Shown here piece by piece: positions 41,449 to 54,949 of a stretch of 64,000 nt of DNA. The stretch's first letter is position 1. Each line of letters opens with the position of its first letter. The position numbers were made by a program, and so were the translations under genes. The stretch is from positions 28,693,164 to 28,757,163 of the forward strand of contig CM022679.1 in NCBI GenBank assembly GCA_012295275.1, read 5' to 3'. The DNA is from Chrysomallon squamiferum (taxonomy: Eukaryota > Mollusca > Gastropoda > Neomphalida > Peltospiridae). The notes beneath the pieces were generated by a model that saw nothing but the letters and a program-made list of their open reading frames with translations, searched no databases and was not told where the DNA came from.

Positions 41449-42239
41449 ATGGAACGATTAGAAATTTCTTCAATAATCATAAGAAACACGGAAAAGTGTG
41501 GAAAAAATGAAATCATTAATTAAATCATCTTCGTGCAACCTTTTCTTCTGAACATCAGACTTTAACACTATTTCTAATCTTATCTTAGAAAATTAAAACA
41601 GAATTATCATAAATTATTCTTAATTAAAGAACATAGTAGTACTGATTGATTTGAAATTTGATTGTTTGTCTTGTTTTAGCTGCAGATAAAATCTGCATTC
41701 TGCAATGACGTGTTTTCCTTGTTGAATGGATTCTAAGATAAAATGGTAGATTTATAATTCGAAAGCTTTCGTTTAAAAATGATTGCACTCCAATTCTTAA
41801 CAGCTATTATAATTTTTATGACTAAGGAAATGTATTCTCCAGTACTTTCCAGTCTCCTAAATTTTTTGTTAACGATAAAATCATTGACAAGGGATTTGTT
41901 TTAAGCCAAAGAAAAGAACCAGATAACACACAGATGACAGATAATTTTTTGTTGTGAAAAATGTAGAAGAATATGTTGTTGTTTTTTTCTTTGATTTATT
42001 GTTGTTGTTATTGTTTGTTTTTTTCGTTTCGAAAGTTGTTTTCGAGTAAAACAAAGTGTGTACTTGCAACAACATATAAATAATTAAATATAATTCTATT
42101 TTCGATGACTCGTCATTCAGTTGCTGGTTATAAACAACAGCTTGATTATTGAAAGAATAACAAATAACAAATTTAATCGATTTCAGATAAAGCAAAAATC
42201 AATTGCATATAGTACTGCTATGGTAATTTATTCAAATAA
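41449..42239. other. Flank upstream of gene G
   Basis: No gene. About 41480-41760 is almost identical to about 45497-45770 upstream of gene H (for example CACGGAAAAGTGTGGAAAAA in both). This gives the left part of a roughly 4.1-kb tandem duplication unit carrying G or H. Confidence 0.8.
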
Positions 42240-42390
42240 TTAATGACGGATTTTATCAATGATAAAATGTTTCCAAACAAGTCATTCAAGCGTAGAAAAC
42301 CTTTAACACCAGAACTACAACATGTTATAGGTTATTCAGTTTGGACTATACAGAGATCTGAACAAGACGTAATTATAGTGTTCTTCTACA
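42240..42390 (+). promoter_or_regulatory. Conserved promoter block of gene G
   Basis: Ordered elements are as in gene F, but TAGAAAA stands where F has TATAAAA. It also has TTCAGTTTGGACTATACAGA and AACAAGACGTAATTATAG directly before the start codon. Confidence 0.6.
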
Positions 42391-44184
42391 ATGTACAAAT
42401 ACTTCATCTTTTTCTTAGCGACCCTTCTCATGACTTGTTCTGAAGGTAAGAAGCTTTTTTATTTATTTATTTATTTATTTATTTTTTTTTTTGTATCGGT
42501 CTAAATTCGACTAAATCAAAATCCTCACGTTTTCTGTTTCTTTTCTGTCTTCGTTTTGAATTTTCTTTCCTTCGTTTCTTGTTGTCTTTGTCATTTTCCT
42601 ACCAGTTCTTTATTTACGTTTTAAATCCTCAGTCAGTTAACATTTATTATATTGCCATGAGAAATTCTATATACTGAGTTTGTGACAATATATCATAAAC
42701 AGTTTTAATATTGCAAACAGTTATAATGGCAGTGAATGAATACTGAAAAGTTTTAATTTTCAGACGAAACGACTACAAATGTCGCTCTCAAGAAACCAGT
42801 GTTCTCGAGTTCTGTTGTGAATAGTCCGTTTGCTGTTCCGGAACATGCAGTAGATGGTAATTTGGGGACAATTTACGGGAGAAACGGTTGTTTTATTTCC
42901 ATCAGCAAAGACAAGAACCCTTGGTGGCTCGTAGATTTAGAAGAATCTTACATTATCCACACAGTGGCTTTGACCAACAGAGATCGTCTGCGTAAGTCTT
43001 TTTATATCTAATATTGACAAAAAATGATGAAACAGTATCGCATTCTTTTGATATTCTTCATCATTATCACTTTTAATATAATTTTCATTATCATTATTTT
43101 TCCAGTTTTATTTCTTGGATTCATTTATCATTATTATTGCCGTTATTGTTATGGTTATTGCTGCTGTTGCTATCATTATTAATATTATTATTATAGTTGT
43201 TGTTGTTGTTGTTGCTTTTACAAATGATGGTTATCAGATATTTCTTTACCACACATACAAAGAGTTTATTTTAAACTGTTCGCCGTTTTTAACATCTAAA
43301 TCTTTCTATTTGTTCTGAAACTATTTATTTATTTACTTTTCGGTGTGTCTGTCTAACTATTTAACTATATATCTGCCCACCTATCTATCTATCTATCTAT
43401 CTAACTAACTATCTATCTGTCTAGGTGTCTATCTCTCTATCTGTCTATCTATTTATAATTTGTATACTGATTCTTTTTACAGCAGAGCATCTTCATTATT
43501 TTGTCATTGAAATATCTGAGAAGAACCCATATAAATGTTTATCAGAAAAACTTACTGTGTGTTACAAGAACACTGGATCGGCGCTAAATATATCAGAAAC
43601 CAGGAACATCACTTGTGACAGACCAGCTCGAGGTCGATTTGTAAAAATTAGAAATTGGAAACCAGTTGCTTCTTTGACATTGTGCGAGGTTCAGATTTTT
43701 GGCGAACGAGTCAACGGTTAGAAGTTAATTACATTATTATAAACTTTATTCTTAATAAATTGTCTATATATTTTTATCATATCAGTTTTCTACTTTAATA
43801 TTTTCTCTTATCAAAACATTAACATTCTATCTCTCTATCTATCTATATAGATAGATAGATATCAACCTGTCTATGTAGATATGCATCTCTCTCTCTTTTT
43901 CATAATATGACAACATTAAAATCATTTATTTCTAACTTATTTCAGTTTGTGAAAATCCACGTCGGTTTCCCAGGGTCAAACAGACACGACTGATTTCTAA
44001 TAATTCTGAAATATCGAACACGCCCATCGTGAAATGTCCTTTGATGTGTATCAAGAATGTGAAATGTCTGGCTTTCAACTTCAACACTCAAACTGAACAG
44101 TGTGAACTCATCTTTCATCCACGGTTTGCCTTGAACATTCAGAAAGATTCCCAGTGGGACTACTACGGATCTGACTTGTGCTGA
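42391..44184 (+). CDS. Gene G: secreted F-type lectin-PAN protein
   Basis: Intact. Exons: 42391-42445 (signal, MYKYFIFFLATLLMTCSE), 42764-42991 (N-half), 43483-43716 (C-half, donor GTTAGA) and 43946-44184 (PAN, TGA stop). CDS 756 nt, 251 residues. The N-half has TTNVALKKPVFSSS, EHAVDGNLGT, NPWWLVDLEESYIIHT and TNRDRL. The C-half has HLHYFVIEISEKNP, SALNISETRNITC, DRPARGRFVKIRNW and LCEVQIFG. The PAN module has CENPRRFPRVKQTRLIS, PLMCIKNVKCLAFNFNTQ and WDYYGSDLC, with six Cys. It has Cys-Phe-Ile and E-H at the triad positions, so both the His and the second Arg are replaced. It is tandem to gene H, and its C-half exon appears identical to H's. Confidence 0.94.
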
Positions 44185-46479
44185 ATGGGACAATGAAAAA
44201 GAATACAAATATATACGTAGTGCACTTAATAACAACTTAATATTTGTATTATGTTAGTAGTAGTAGCAGCATTTGTATTCTTAGTACACAATTGTTGTAT
44301 TATTGTCGTTATTATTATTATTGCTATTGTTATTGTTATTGCTATTATTACTATTATTATTTTCATCATTATCGTATTATTATTATTTATTTTTTTTTTT
44401 ATTATTTTTTTTTATTACATATTGAGTGTTTACATTTGTTACCAAATTACATTTATATTATAATATTTTTATTATAGGTATAGTCTATAGATTAAGACAT
44501 TTTTTATCAACCTAGCTTATTTATGACAACGTTAATTATCAGCACTGTTCCTCACAATTATCAAAACAGTTAAGACTTGCGTACATTTATTATAAACCTG
44601 TATATATGTATTATTAGCACTGTTTATACGTTCATAATTTCGATAACAAAACATTTACAATTTAATACTTTTATTCTCAGCATAGATTAGTCTCTAATAA
44701 CTTGATTATCAACATAGTTTATAATTTAAAACTTTTATTATCAACATAGTTTATAACTTAAAGCTTTTATTATCCTCAGATTATAATTTAATTTTTTTAT
44801 TATCGACACTGTTTATATTTCAGTACTTTTATTATGAACATAATTTACACTTCAGTAATGTAGCAGAAGTAGTAGTATTGTTGTTGTTATTATTATGTTG
44901 TTGTTGTTGTTAGTAGTAGCACTGTTTATTAATATAAAGTGATAATTCTTCGATGAATTCTAACGATCAAAATTAATAATAATAAATTTATATTTTTCCT
45001 TTCATAACATTTATTTAATTTTTTATTATTATTTTATTTTTTTATTTTTTGTTTATTTTGTATTATTATTTTATTTTTTTATTTTTTGTTTATTTATTTA
45101 TTTTTTTATTTTGAAATAAACCTCAATATTTGAACATAACTCTATTTTAGCAGAACGAATGTTCACAGCCATATTTTAGTGAAAAAATACAATATTTAGA
45201 TATTTGTACAAAGATTTATTCAGACACTTATCTGACATTTTGTTCAAGTCTCAGAATATGTCAACATGTCATACATTTCACCAATTGTGACACGACATCT
45301 TTTGGAAAACACTAGGAACTTTTATGTCATCCCAATATGTAAAGTTACTCAAAATTATCAAATGGTATAATTATATATAAATTAATATGAGATACAATAT
45401 TTAAATATTTGTTCACATCATGTACATCAAAATAAAACTAAAATTTATTTTTAGTGTGACGAGTCAGTTTTCGTTCTACACTGAAATTATTGAAATCATA
45501 AGAAACACGGAAAAGTGTGGAAAAAATGAAATCATTAATTAAATCATCTTCGTGCAACCTTTTCTTCTGAGCATCAGACTTTAACACTATTTCTAATCTT
45601 ATCTTAGAAAATTAAAACAGAATTATCATAAATTATTCTTAATTAAAGAACATAGTAGTACTGATTGATTTTAAATTTGATTGATTGTCTTGTTTTAGCT
45701 GCAGATAAAATCTGCATTCTGCAATGACGTGTTTTCCTTGTTGAATGGATTCTAAGATAAAATGATAGATTTGTCTTTCGAAAGCTTTCGCTTAAAACTC
45801 GTTCCAGACTCCAGTTCTGAACAATATTATAATAATTTACTACAATTTTTTTTTTTTTTTTTTTCATTTCTGAGTGAAACAAAGTTGATACTTGCAACAC
45901 CGTATAAATATTTCAAGATAATTCTATTTTCGATGGCTGTTTCAGTTCCTGGTTATAAACAATAGTTTGTTTCTTGAAAGAATAACAAATGAACTTTATT
46001 GATTTAACTGATTTTAGATAGTACAAAAATCAATTGCATGTAGTACTGCTATGGTAATTTATTCAAATAATTATTAACGGATTTGGTCAATGAGAAAATG
46101 TTTCCAAACAAGTCATTCAAGCGTAGAAAACCTTTAACACTAGAAATACAACATGTTACTGCTATGGTAATTTATTCAAATAATTTCAGCTACTTTAAGT
46201 GATTTAGATGAACTTTTTGTTTCGTTCGTTAATTCATTAAAATGTATGATTTATACATGAAATTACGACCAGCTGATCTTGTTTTTGTTTTTTATTTTGT
46301 TTGTTTTTTGTCATGAATTATAATTATTAATTTAATATTGAGAGAATTAGTTTTGAGATATGTTCTTCAATACCTTTGAATGTTTTATGTTAAGGACAGA
46401 ATAAATTCAGTGTCGAGTTTCAGTTTAACCTCTCAAGACAATACTTCAAACTGAACGATTATTTTCCCAGACAAATCAG
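44185..46479. other. Intergenic DNA between genes G and H
   Basis: No gene. It contains ATT/GTT-rich runs (about 44250-44410), the degenerate TTATCAACATAGTTTATA array (about 44440-44850), TTTA-rich sequence, and then the H-side copy of the duplication flank (from about 45490). At about 46085-46175 a piece of the promoter block is duplicated without a downstream signal exon. Confidence 0.7.
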
Positions 46480-46638
46480 CGACAAGGGATTTGTTGTTTC
46501 TAATCAATAATACGATGTTTTCAAACTGGTCTTTCAAGTGTAGAAAACCTTTAACACTAGCAATACAATTTGTTACAGGTTGCTCAGTTTGGACTGTACA
46601 GAGATCTGAACAAGACGTAATTATAGTGTTCTTCTACA
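46480..46638 (+). promoter_or_regulatory. Conserved promoter block of gene H
   Basis: GACAAGGGATTTGTTGTTTC, TAGAAAACC at 46541-46549 in place of a TATA box, GCTCAGTTTGGACTGTACAG and AACAAGACGTAATTATAG before the ATG. Confidence 0.6.
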
Positions 46639-48348
46639 ATGTACAAATACTTCATTTTTTTCTTAGCGACCCTTCTCATAATTAGTTCTGAAGGTAAGAT
46701 TTTTTTTTTTTTTTTTTGTATCCCTCTAAATTCGACTGAATTTTCTGTTTCTTTTCTTTCTTCCTTTTGGATTTTCTTTCCTTCGTTTCTTGTTGTCTCT
46801 GTCATTTCCTGTTAATTCTTTTTTACGTTTTAAATCCTCAGTCAACTTACATTTATATTATCATGCCTGATATTTTATATATTGAGAAGGTGTAAAATAT
46901 CATAAACATTATTAATATTTCTAACAGTTATAATTAAAGTGAATGAATACTGAAAAGTTTTAACTTTCAGACGAAACGACTACAAATATCGCTCTCAAGA
47001 AACCAGTAATCTCGAGTTCTTTTATGAACAGTCCGTTTGCTGTTCCGGAACATGCAGTAGATGGTAATTTGGGGACAATTTATGGGAGAAACGGTTGTTT
47101 TATTTCCAAAATCAAAGACGAGAACCCTTGGTGGCTCGTAGATTTAAAAGAATCTTACATTATCCACACAGTGGCTTTGACCAACAGAGATCGTCTGCGT
47201 AAGTCTTTTTATATCTAATATTGACAAAAAATGATGAAACAGCATCGCATTCTTTTGATATTCTTCATCGTTATCACTTTTAATATAATTTTCATTATCA
47301 TTATTTTTCCAGTTTTATTTCTTGGATTCATTTATTATTATTATTGCTGTTATGGTTATTGCTGCTGTTGCTATCATTATTAATATTATTATTATAGTTG
47401 TTGTTACTGTTACAAATGGTTGTCAGTTATTTCTTTAACACATTTACATAGAGTTTACTTTAAACTGTTAGCCGTTCTTAAAATGTAAATATTTCTATTT
47501 GTTCTGAAACTATTTATTTATTTATTTCTCTGTCTGTCTATCTAACTATTTAACTATATATCTGTCCATCTGTCTATCTATCTATGAATCTCTCTATCTG
47601 TCTAGCTATGTATTCATAATTTGTATATTGATTTTTTTTACAGCTGAGCGTCTTCATTATTTTGTCATTGAAATATCTGAGAAGAACCCATATAAATGTT
47701 TATCAGAAAAACTTACTGTGTGTTACAAGAACACTGGATCGGCGCTAAATATATCAGAAACCAGGAACATCACTTGTGACAGACCAGCTCGAGGTCGATT
47801 TGTAAAAATTAGAAATTGGAAACCAGTTGCTTCTTTGACATTGTGCGAGGTTCAGATTTTTGGCGAACGAGTCAACGGTTAGAAGTTAATTACATTATTA
47901 TAAACTTTATTCTTAATAACTTGTCTATATATTTTTATCATATTAATTTGCTGTACAAAATAATAACATTCTGTATCTCTATTTATATATCTGTCTACCA
48001 ATTTATCTGTCTATATATCTATCAACCTATGTATGTAGATATACATCTCTCACTCTCTCTTTTTTATAATGTGACAACATTAAAATCATTTATTTCTAAC
48101 TTATTTCAGTTTGTGAAAATCCACGTCGGTTTCCCAGGGTCAAACAGACACGACTGATTTCTAATAATTCTGAAATATCGAACACGCCCATCGTGAAATG
48201 TCCTTTGATGTGTATCAAGAATGTGAAATGTCTGGCTTTCAACTTCAACACTCAAACTGAACAGTGTGAACTCATCTTTCATCCACGGTTTGCCTTGAAC
48301 ATCCAGAAAGATTCTCAGTGGGATTATTACGGAATTGACTTGTGCTAA
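46639..48348 (+). CDS. Gene H: secreted F-type lectin-PAN protein
   Basis: Intact. Exons: 46639-46693 (signal, MYKYFIFFLATLLIISSE), 46971-47198 (N-half), 47644-47877 (C-half) and 48110-48348 (PAN, TAA stop). CDS 756 nt, 251 residues. It differs from G mainly in the N-half (PVISSSFMNSPFA, FISKIKDENPWWLVDLKES), at the exon 3 start (ERLHYF, where G has EHLHYF) and at the end (YYGIDLC). The triad is Cys-Phe-Ile plus TNR plus E-R, so only the His is replaced. Introns are also near-identical to G apart from microsatellites. It is a very recent tandem duplicate or is being homogenised with G by gene conversion. Confidence 0.94.
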
Positions 48349-48408
48349 ATGGGACAATGAGAAAGAAATACAAATATTTTCGTGAATGCATATACGTAGC
48401 GCACAGAA

Positions 48409-48528
48409 TAACAAATTAATATTTTCTATTTAATAACAAATTAATAGTTTCTATTTAATAACAAATTAATAGTTTCTATTTAATAACAAATTAATATTTT
48501 CTATTTAATAACAAATTAATATTTTCTA
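48409..48528. repeat. 25-bp minisatellite downstream of gene H
   Basis: Five units of the same AACAAATTAATATTTTCTAT-type repeat as after gene F, beginning about 60 bp past the stop. Two units carry a T-to-G change (AATTAATAGTTTC). Confidence 0.95.
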
Positions 48529-49330
48529 CTTTTACGGACATTGTATCATCAAATAACGGAGATAAGATTAGAGATAAAGATGGAACGATGTTACATTTAT
48601 AGTAAAGAAAGTTAACATGACCAACACTTAAACGATCCACAAACTGAAATTCTGAATGTTTTAAAAGATAACATAGCTAATATTAACGACAAACAACAGA
48701 TCGCTTGAAGACTTTTAAGTGACTTCCTGCAAGGGTGAACGATTCGATGTATTATAGTTTAACTACAAACATTATAAATACATGTATAAAAAGCAAGCAT
48801 GCATACATACATATATACATACATACATACATACATACATAACTATTAATGTACGTACATGTATACATACATACATACATACATACATACATACACACAT
48901 ACACACACACACACACACATACATACATACATAACTATTAATGTACGTACATTAATATACATATTCACTTATTTACGTACATAAGTATACATTAGTATAT
49001 ACGTAACTACAGGAATACATACAGACGTATAAATATTTATAAATATAAGCAGTGACAGTGCAAACATTATCACAAAAGATATTATATTTAAGCAGATGTG
49101 TATTACGAGTTAGTTTTTTCTTTTCTCTCTTTTTAGCCATTTCCATTTACTCTGAATATTAATATTAATTCTGTGTGTTTGACTGTACACCTATTTGTTT
49201 CTATTATCTAAACTATCAGTTTATTGTTATTGCTGTTTCAGCTTTCGTGATTATTATTTTAGTAGGAGTAGTAGGCGCATTAGTATTATTAGTATTTGCT
49301 ACAATTTATATTATACTATTATTATTATTT

Positions 49331-49399
<69 letters not shown>

Positions 49400-50335
49400 C
49401 ATCAGCAGCAGCAGCATTATTATATATTTTTTTTTAAATTCGATATTAATTTAATAATTTTTTATTTTATTTCTTTTTAAATTTCTTTTTTTATTTATTT
49501 ATTTATTTATTTATTGTATACATTATTATGCGTTTGTTCCCAACTTACATTTATATTACAATATTTTCATTATCAGCATAATCTAAGCTTCAATACATTG
49601 ATTGTTTGTTTCTTTGTCGCTGTTTTTGTGTGGTTCTTATTATTATTACATATGAAAAATTTACATTCTTACGCCTTGGATATCAACGTACTTTATATCT
49701 CAATTTGAATATTAATATTTAAGTATATTTATCATCCACTTATTCATAAATTGAAATTATCAGTATAGCTTTCATTTCAGTACCTTTATTACTACGTTGT
49801 TTATAGTTTTATCCTTAGTCCGTATTTTAATATAGTCACTATCATTATAGTCTCCACTTCAGTACGTTTATTATCAACACATTTTATATTTCAGTCCTTT
49901 ATTATCAACCCCTTTTTATATTTCAGTACATTTATTGTTAGCACATTTTATATTTCAGTGCATTTAATATCAACATAATTTATATTTTATTACATTTATT
50001 ATCAACACTGTTTATATTTCAGTGTATTTATTGTAAACAAAGTCTTAAGTTCAGTACGTTTATTAACATAATTTATACTTCAGTACTTTTATTACTGGCA
50101 TAGTTTATAATTTAAAACATTTAGAATCATAACAGTATCAAATTTTATATTTTCTTGAATAATTTTAGTAAATTCGTGTCCTTCTGTATTCATTACACTG
50201 TGTTCATTTTTGAATTAATGAAAATAAAGATTTTATCTATTTCGTTTTCTATTTTATTTCCTCCATTCGTTATTGACATCATTGTCGTCTTCACAGTCAG
50301 GAAACTATAACCAGATAATACTATAATCAGTACTC

Positions 50336-50378
<43 letters not shown>

Positions 50379-50898
50379 CATCATCATCATCATCAAACTA
50401 TAATAAGCATTATGTTTTTCTCAGATTACTGCACATTCTGTTTTATTATGTTTGTTTATACTCTTCTTCTTTTTCTTTTTCTTCTTTTTTTTCTTCTTCT
50501 TCTTCTTCTTCTACAATATTTTGCTGTTGTTATGGTTATTGCTATTGATTTTATTGTGTTGTTCTTCGTAGCAGTAGAACTGTTTATTAATATAAAGTGA
50601 TAATTGTTGCATTAATTTTAACGTTGAAAATTAATAATCATAAAATTATCTTTTTTCGTTTCAAACAGGTGGAGAAATTGCAACAACATGTCAATATTTT
50701 AACATATTTCTATGTTAGCTGGCTGGTGTTTCAGCTGCTGTTTCAAAACATTGGTGGGTTTGTTAAAGAAAAAAGATTTATACGTTTTATTTATTTAATG
50801 GATTTGCCAAAGACAGTTATTTATTTATTTAATTATTCATTCATTCATTTATTTATATCCGAATTTATTTATCTAATTTTTTTCTGTATTTTAATCAT

Positions 50899-50933
<35 letters not shown>

Positions 50934-51689
50934 TATTAAAAACTTAATATACTTTCTCGCATAACTGTAGTAAAAAGTCAGTAATAAAAATCACATAATT
51001 CGCCTAATTTAGATTCTTGTAAAAATCATAATATAGAGATAATTAACTACACGACAGGTCATTAGAAGCAGAAGACAATATAGGTCTGTCTCATTTGATA
51101 TACTCATTTGTAACACCTTTTTATTAACAAAAAAACCAAGGATATCTTGAGATAATAATAATAGTTCACTACACGAATGTATACACTGTTGATAAGGTAT
51201 ATCAGCATATCAACGTCTCTTCATTCATTGTTATTTGTGCTGAAACAAATGATCAGACCTGTTGTTTCATCTCTTAATTTGACATTCCCTGGACGTTTCT
51301 ATGAATTGTTTATAATCAAATGACGCATTATCTGTAATTGTTGTACAGAATTTGTATCTGCCAGAGGAAAATCAATTTCTAACTGCCAGCATCATGTTCT
51401 TAAATTATTATCAAATATTTTAAATAATTAATAGATGATGCATTTCCAGTGAACAAAAATGAAAAGGATATTTCAAAAATTAATTTCTAATTCTCAGGAT
51501 GACGTTATATATATCTATGAAATTTTTGAATGCAGATTTCAATAAGCTAATCATGTGGGACCTACTATGGTGTAATCCTAGCCCATTGACTGTTACTGTT
51601 GATATAAACAAACAGCTGAACTGCAGTAATATAATTTTATATAAGTTTAGTTTGTGTCTGGACACGAGTGAAAACACAAATCTTCCACC
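48529..51689. other. Intergenic DNA between genes H and I
   Basis: No gene. ATAC repeats lie at about 48800-48940, (ATT)n at 49335-49397, the degenerate TTTATTATCAACAC array at about 49730-50110, and a repeat copy at about 50110-50650 that recurs near 56450 and 61220. TTTA runs lie at about 50870-50935. The 200 bp before gene I do not match the family promoter block, but a TATATAAG at about 51637 is 50 bp from the ATG. Confidence 0.65.
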
Positions 51690-51756
51690 ATGAGGAAATA
51701 TTTCTTCATTCTTATAGCAATGACTTACGTTTGCAATTCGGAAGGTATGTATGTGG

Positions 51757-51835
<79 letters not shown>

Positions 51836-53626
51836 CACACATATTTTCTATTTAAATATTGATGTAAAAGAAAAAAATTGAAATATTCTTATCTGAATTA
51901 GCCTGAGCCTAACCCTAACAACAAGAACAAATTAAATCGAGAAAAGCTTTATCTTTAAAAACAAACCTGAACAATTAGTTTTAGTATAAAAACAAATTTT
52001 ATTATTTTTTATAAAACATTTAATCATAATTTTCTTCTTTGATATATATATATATTCATATATTCATAAGAAATGATGGTTACATTAATCATAAAATATA
52101 TGGCAACATATACAGCTGTTCATGTATATCCTTATACTTACAAGACCATCTAGAAGGAAAACTGTCCGCACAAATCGTTGTTCGTGTCTACTAACAACAT
52201 CGCTTACTGTTGATAATTGTTTTGTTTTTTCTGTACATCTTTCAGACAACATCGCTCTCAATAAACCTGCACTCATTAGCTCAGAACTCGTTAACGATTG
52301 GAGGGCAAGGGCGAAGCATGCAGTGGATGGCAACACTGGATCTAACTTCAATAAAGATTTTTGCTCACATACCAACGGATATGACAACAAGCTTTGGTGG
52401 ATGGTAGATTTGGAAAATACCTACAATGTGCACACAGTTGATTTGACCAACAGAAATGAACTTCGTAAGTTTCTATAACATCCGTTTTACACTACTCGGA
52501 AAATGTAGAACTGCAAACATTAAAAATCAGTCTCTGAGCAAAGGCAACAATTACTACACTGCTCTCAGCATCAACATACATGCATGCATGCATGCTTATA
52601 GACTCATACATATACGGATACATACATACATACATACATACATATACACTCACATACAGATATACTTACCTAAATATATACATTCTCTATCATCTATTTC
52701 TCTACAAACACACACACACACACCAGCACATGTGTATATTTTATCATCCAGGATATCTCTGAAGTAAAGGATCAAAATGTATGATTAGCTCATTAACGTA
52801 CATTTTTCTGTTCTGTTTGATAAAAGAAGAAAGCAGATCTTCTTTGATTTATTTCTGCATTTACGAATTAAACATACATCAACCAAACAATTCATCATCC
52901 CATAATGTTTTCTAATTTCGGTTTCTTTCATTGCAGCTCAACGACTTGTCCATTTTGTTATTGAAGTCTTTGTGAAGAATCCTAAAAACTGTGCCGAAGC
53001 CAAAGTCACTGTGTGTTATAATCATACTGGAGCGGCGCTAGGAGCTTCTGAGACGAGAAGCTTCGCTTGTGAGAAACCAACAACAGGTCGATTTGTCAGA
53101 ATCAGAAAGTGGAAGCAAGATTATATTCTCACTTTGTGTGAAGTTCAGGTTTTCGGCCAGCGAAAAATTGGTAAACTTTATAATAAACGTAATGGTAAAA
53201 AATTATGTTAATAATGTCGTAGCTGTATCTTATTAAATGCGTTATCGATATGCTATTTTATTAATGTAATTTAGATTTTATGGCGACAAAATAATATGTT
53301 TCTTTTCTTAGCCTCTGTAAAATATCGTACGTTGATAATAAACACTGAAATGTTTGTCGTTAAACTGATATTTCTCATCTGTTTTAGGTTGTGAAAATCC
53401 AGTTCATTTCAATCGACTTAGACAAACACGACTAAAATCAGATAACCCTCTGATACTGACCACACCCCTGATGAACTGTGCTATTGAGTGTGTGAAAAAT
53501 GGCGCCTGTCTGGCTTTCAACTTCAACACTGAAATTCAGCAGTGTGAACTCATCTTTCATCCTCAGTTTGGCGAGACAACTGAGAAGAATTCCGTGTGGG
53601 ACTACTACGGATCAGATTTGTGTTAA
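51690..53626 (+). CDS. Gene I: secreted F-type lectin-PAN protein with intact triad
   Basis: Intact. Exons: 51690-51744 (signal, MRKYFFILIAMTYVCNSE), 52246-52464 (N-half, the shortest at 219 nt), 52937-53170 (C-half) and 53388-53626 (PAN, TAA stop). CDS 747 nt, 248 residues. The N-half has NIALNKPALISSE, KHAVDGNTGSN, DFCSHTNGYDNKLWWMVDL and TNRN. The C-half starts QRLVHFVIEVFVKNP, with ACEKPTTGRFVRIRKW and LCEVQVFG. The PAN module has CENPVHFNRLRQTRL, CLAFNFNTEIQQCELIF and WDYYGSDLC, with six Cys. Cys-Ser-His, TNR and Q-R keep the family's His/Arg/Arg positions, so this is a strong candidate for a working fucose binder. The upstream region differs from that of C, D, F, G and H, as in genes A and E, which also keep the triad. 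Confidence 0.94.
51763..51833. repeat. (TG)n-(TA)n microsatellite, intron 1 of gene I
   Basis: A TG run passes into TA repeats just after the signal-exon donor. Confidence 0.95.
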
Positions 53627-54763
53627 AACAGACGATCACCAAAAATTATTTGTTACGTAAAATCTCTAACGTGTAAACAACAACAAACAGATACTGTTAA
53701 CTAATATCACTAGAAACTATATAATATGTGTCATTGTTTACGTACAAAGCTTTCGGTTTCATGTTCGATCGAAGGCACCACTGTGATCTATAGATATACA
53801 TTATATACTGTATAAACGAGTCAGATCTTTTGGAGTGAACAGTCAAGGGAATGTAAATAATTAAGTATACAGTTAAATTAACAAATGTCTTAGAGACGTT
53901 TACAAAACAGATCTATTCCTTTGACGCAGAAATATATATGCTGTTTTGCTTCACTTCATCTCTGTCGACATGATTGTGAATGACTACTAAAGAATAAGTA
54001 TGAGATAAAATAAACAGCTTGAATAATTGCAAAGAAAAAATCAGTAAAAGATATATATCAGTAAAAGATCCGAAAAAGGAGAACATTCTACCATTTGTGT
54101 GTGATTATTATTTAAAAACGAGTCGGATTGTGTCGACTGAAGTATCTAAAGACATTTACACTACAAACGTATTTTTGTTTTGCTTCACTTCACCTCTGAC
54201 GATATAATTGTGAATGAATACTCGATAATAAGTATGAGAAATAAAAATTAAAAAAATGTTATGACTTTTTATTGATACAGGGTTTTAAATAAGAAAGAAA
54301 CCAATTTGAATAATTGCAAAGAAACAATCAATGTATCAGTAAGAGAACATGTCAATAAATGTAAATAAACACACACATATACACACACAACACACACATA
54401 TACACACACAACACACATAAACATGATATAAATATGCATGTATCTATCAATATAATATATATATATATATATGTATGTATACATTTTACTTTGTTTTTGT
54501 ATTTATTTTTTATATTTTATTTTGTTTTATTTATTTTTTGACATTTCCTCATTCTGGTTAACTACTTTTAGAAAAAAAAGATACACTGCTCGGTCACCTG
54601 TCACTTGAGATATACGTGCATAAGAAAAGTACCAAAACAGGAAGCTGTCTTCATTTGACAACATAAATTAAAAACAGTGGACTTTTCGACAAAATTGTGC
54701 TCAGAAATAACATCAGAATCATCAAGCCTACCATTTCATTTACATTTACGTTGTCTAAATGCT
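53627..54763. other. 3' flank of gene I
   Basis: No gene. It holds two related short segments (about 53930-53990 and 54165-54235) containing TTTTGCTTCACTTCA, then CTCTG, a few variable bases and AATTGTGAATGA or ATTGTGAATGA; their reverse complement recurs near 14058-14095. ACACAC and TATA-rich runs lie at about 54368-54480. Confidence 0.6.
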
Positions 54764-54885
54764 AAATGATACTATTTATTTTTAGTCTACACGATTTCCA
54801 AGGGTTATCATCCTCTTTTCCCGACACAAGTATGTCCAGAAATTAGTTCCAGTTTTTCCATCAACTGTACATTTGTTGAATGTTG
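54764..54885 (-). pseudogene. Lectin N-half remnant, inverted copy of 12978-13130
   Basis: On the minus strand it reads a CAGTTGATGGAAAAACTGGA block, TTTCTGGACATACTTGTGTC and AAAAGAGGATGATAACCCTT, ending in a stretch with TCGTGTAGACTAAAAATAAA. The last three blocks also occur at 13055-13130 on the plus strand with few changes. It has no open frame. Confidence 0.75.
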
Positions 54886-54949
54886 AATTAAGATAATCAC
54901 AATTATTTGTAAGATTTCAGCATGTAAAGATATTGTCCTTTATAAACAA

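Noticed and set aside
51908-51919. CCTAACCCTAAC, possible interstitial telomere repeat
   Set aside because: Only two units, compatible with chance.
52085-52390. 101-residue minus-strand ORF over gene I exon 2
   Set aside because: Antisense to a conserved lectin exon and not present in the paralogs.
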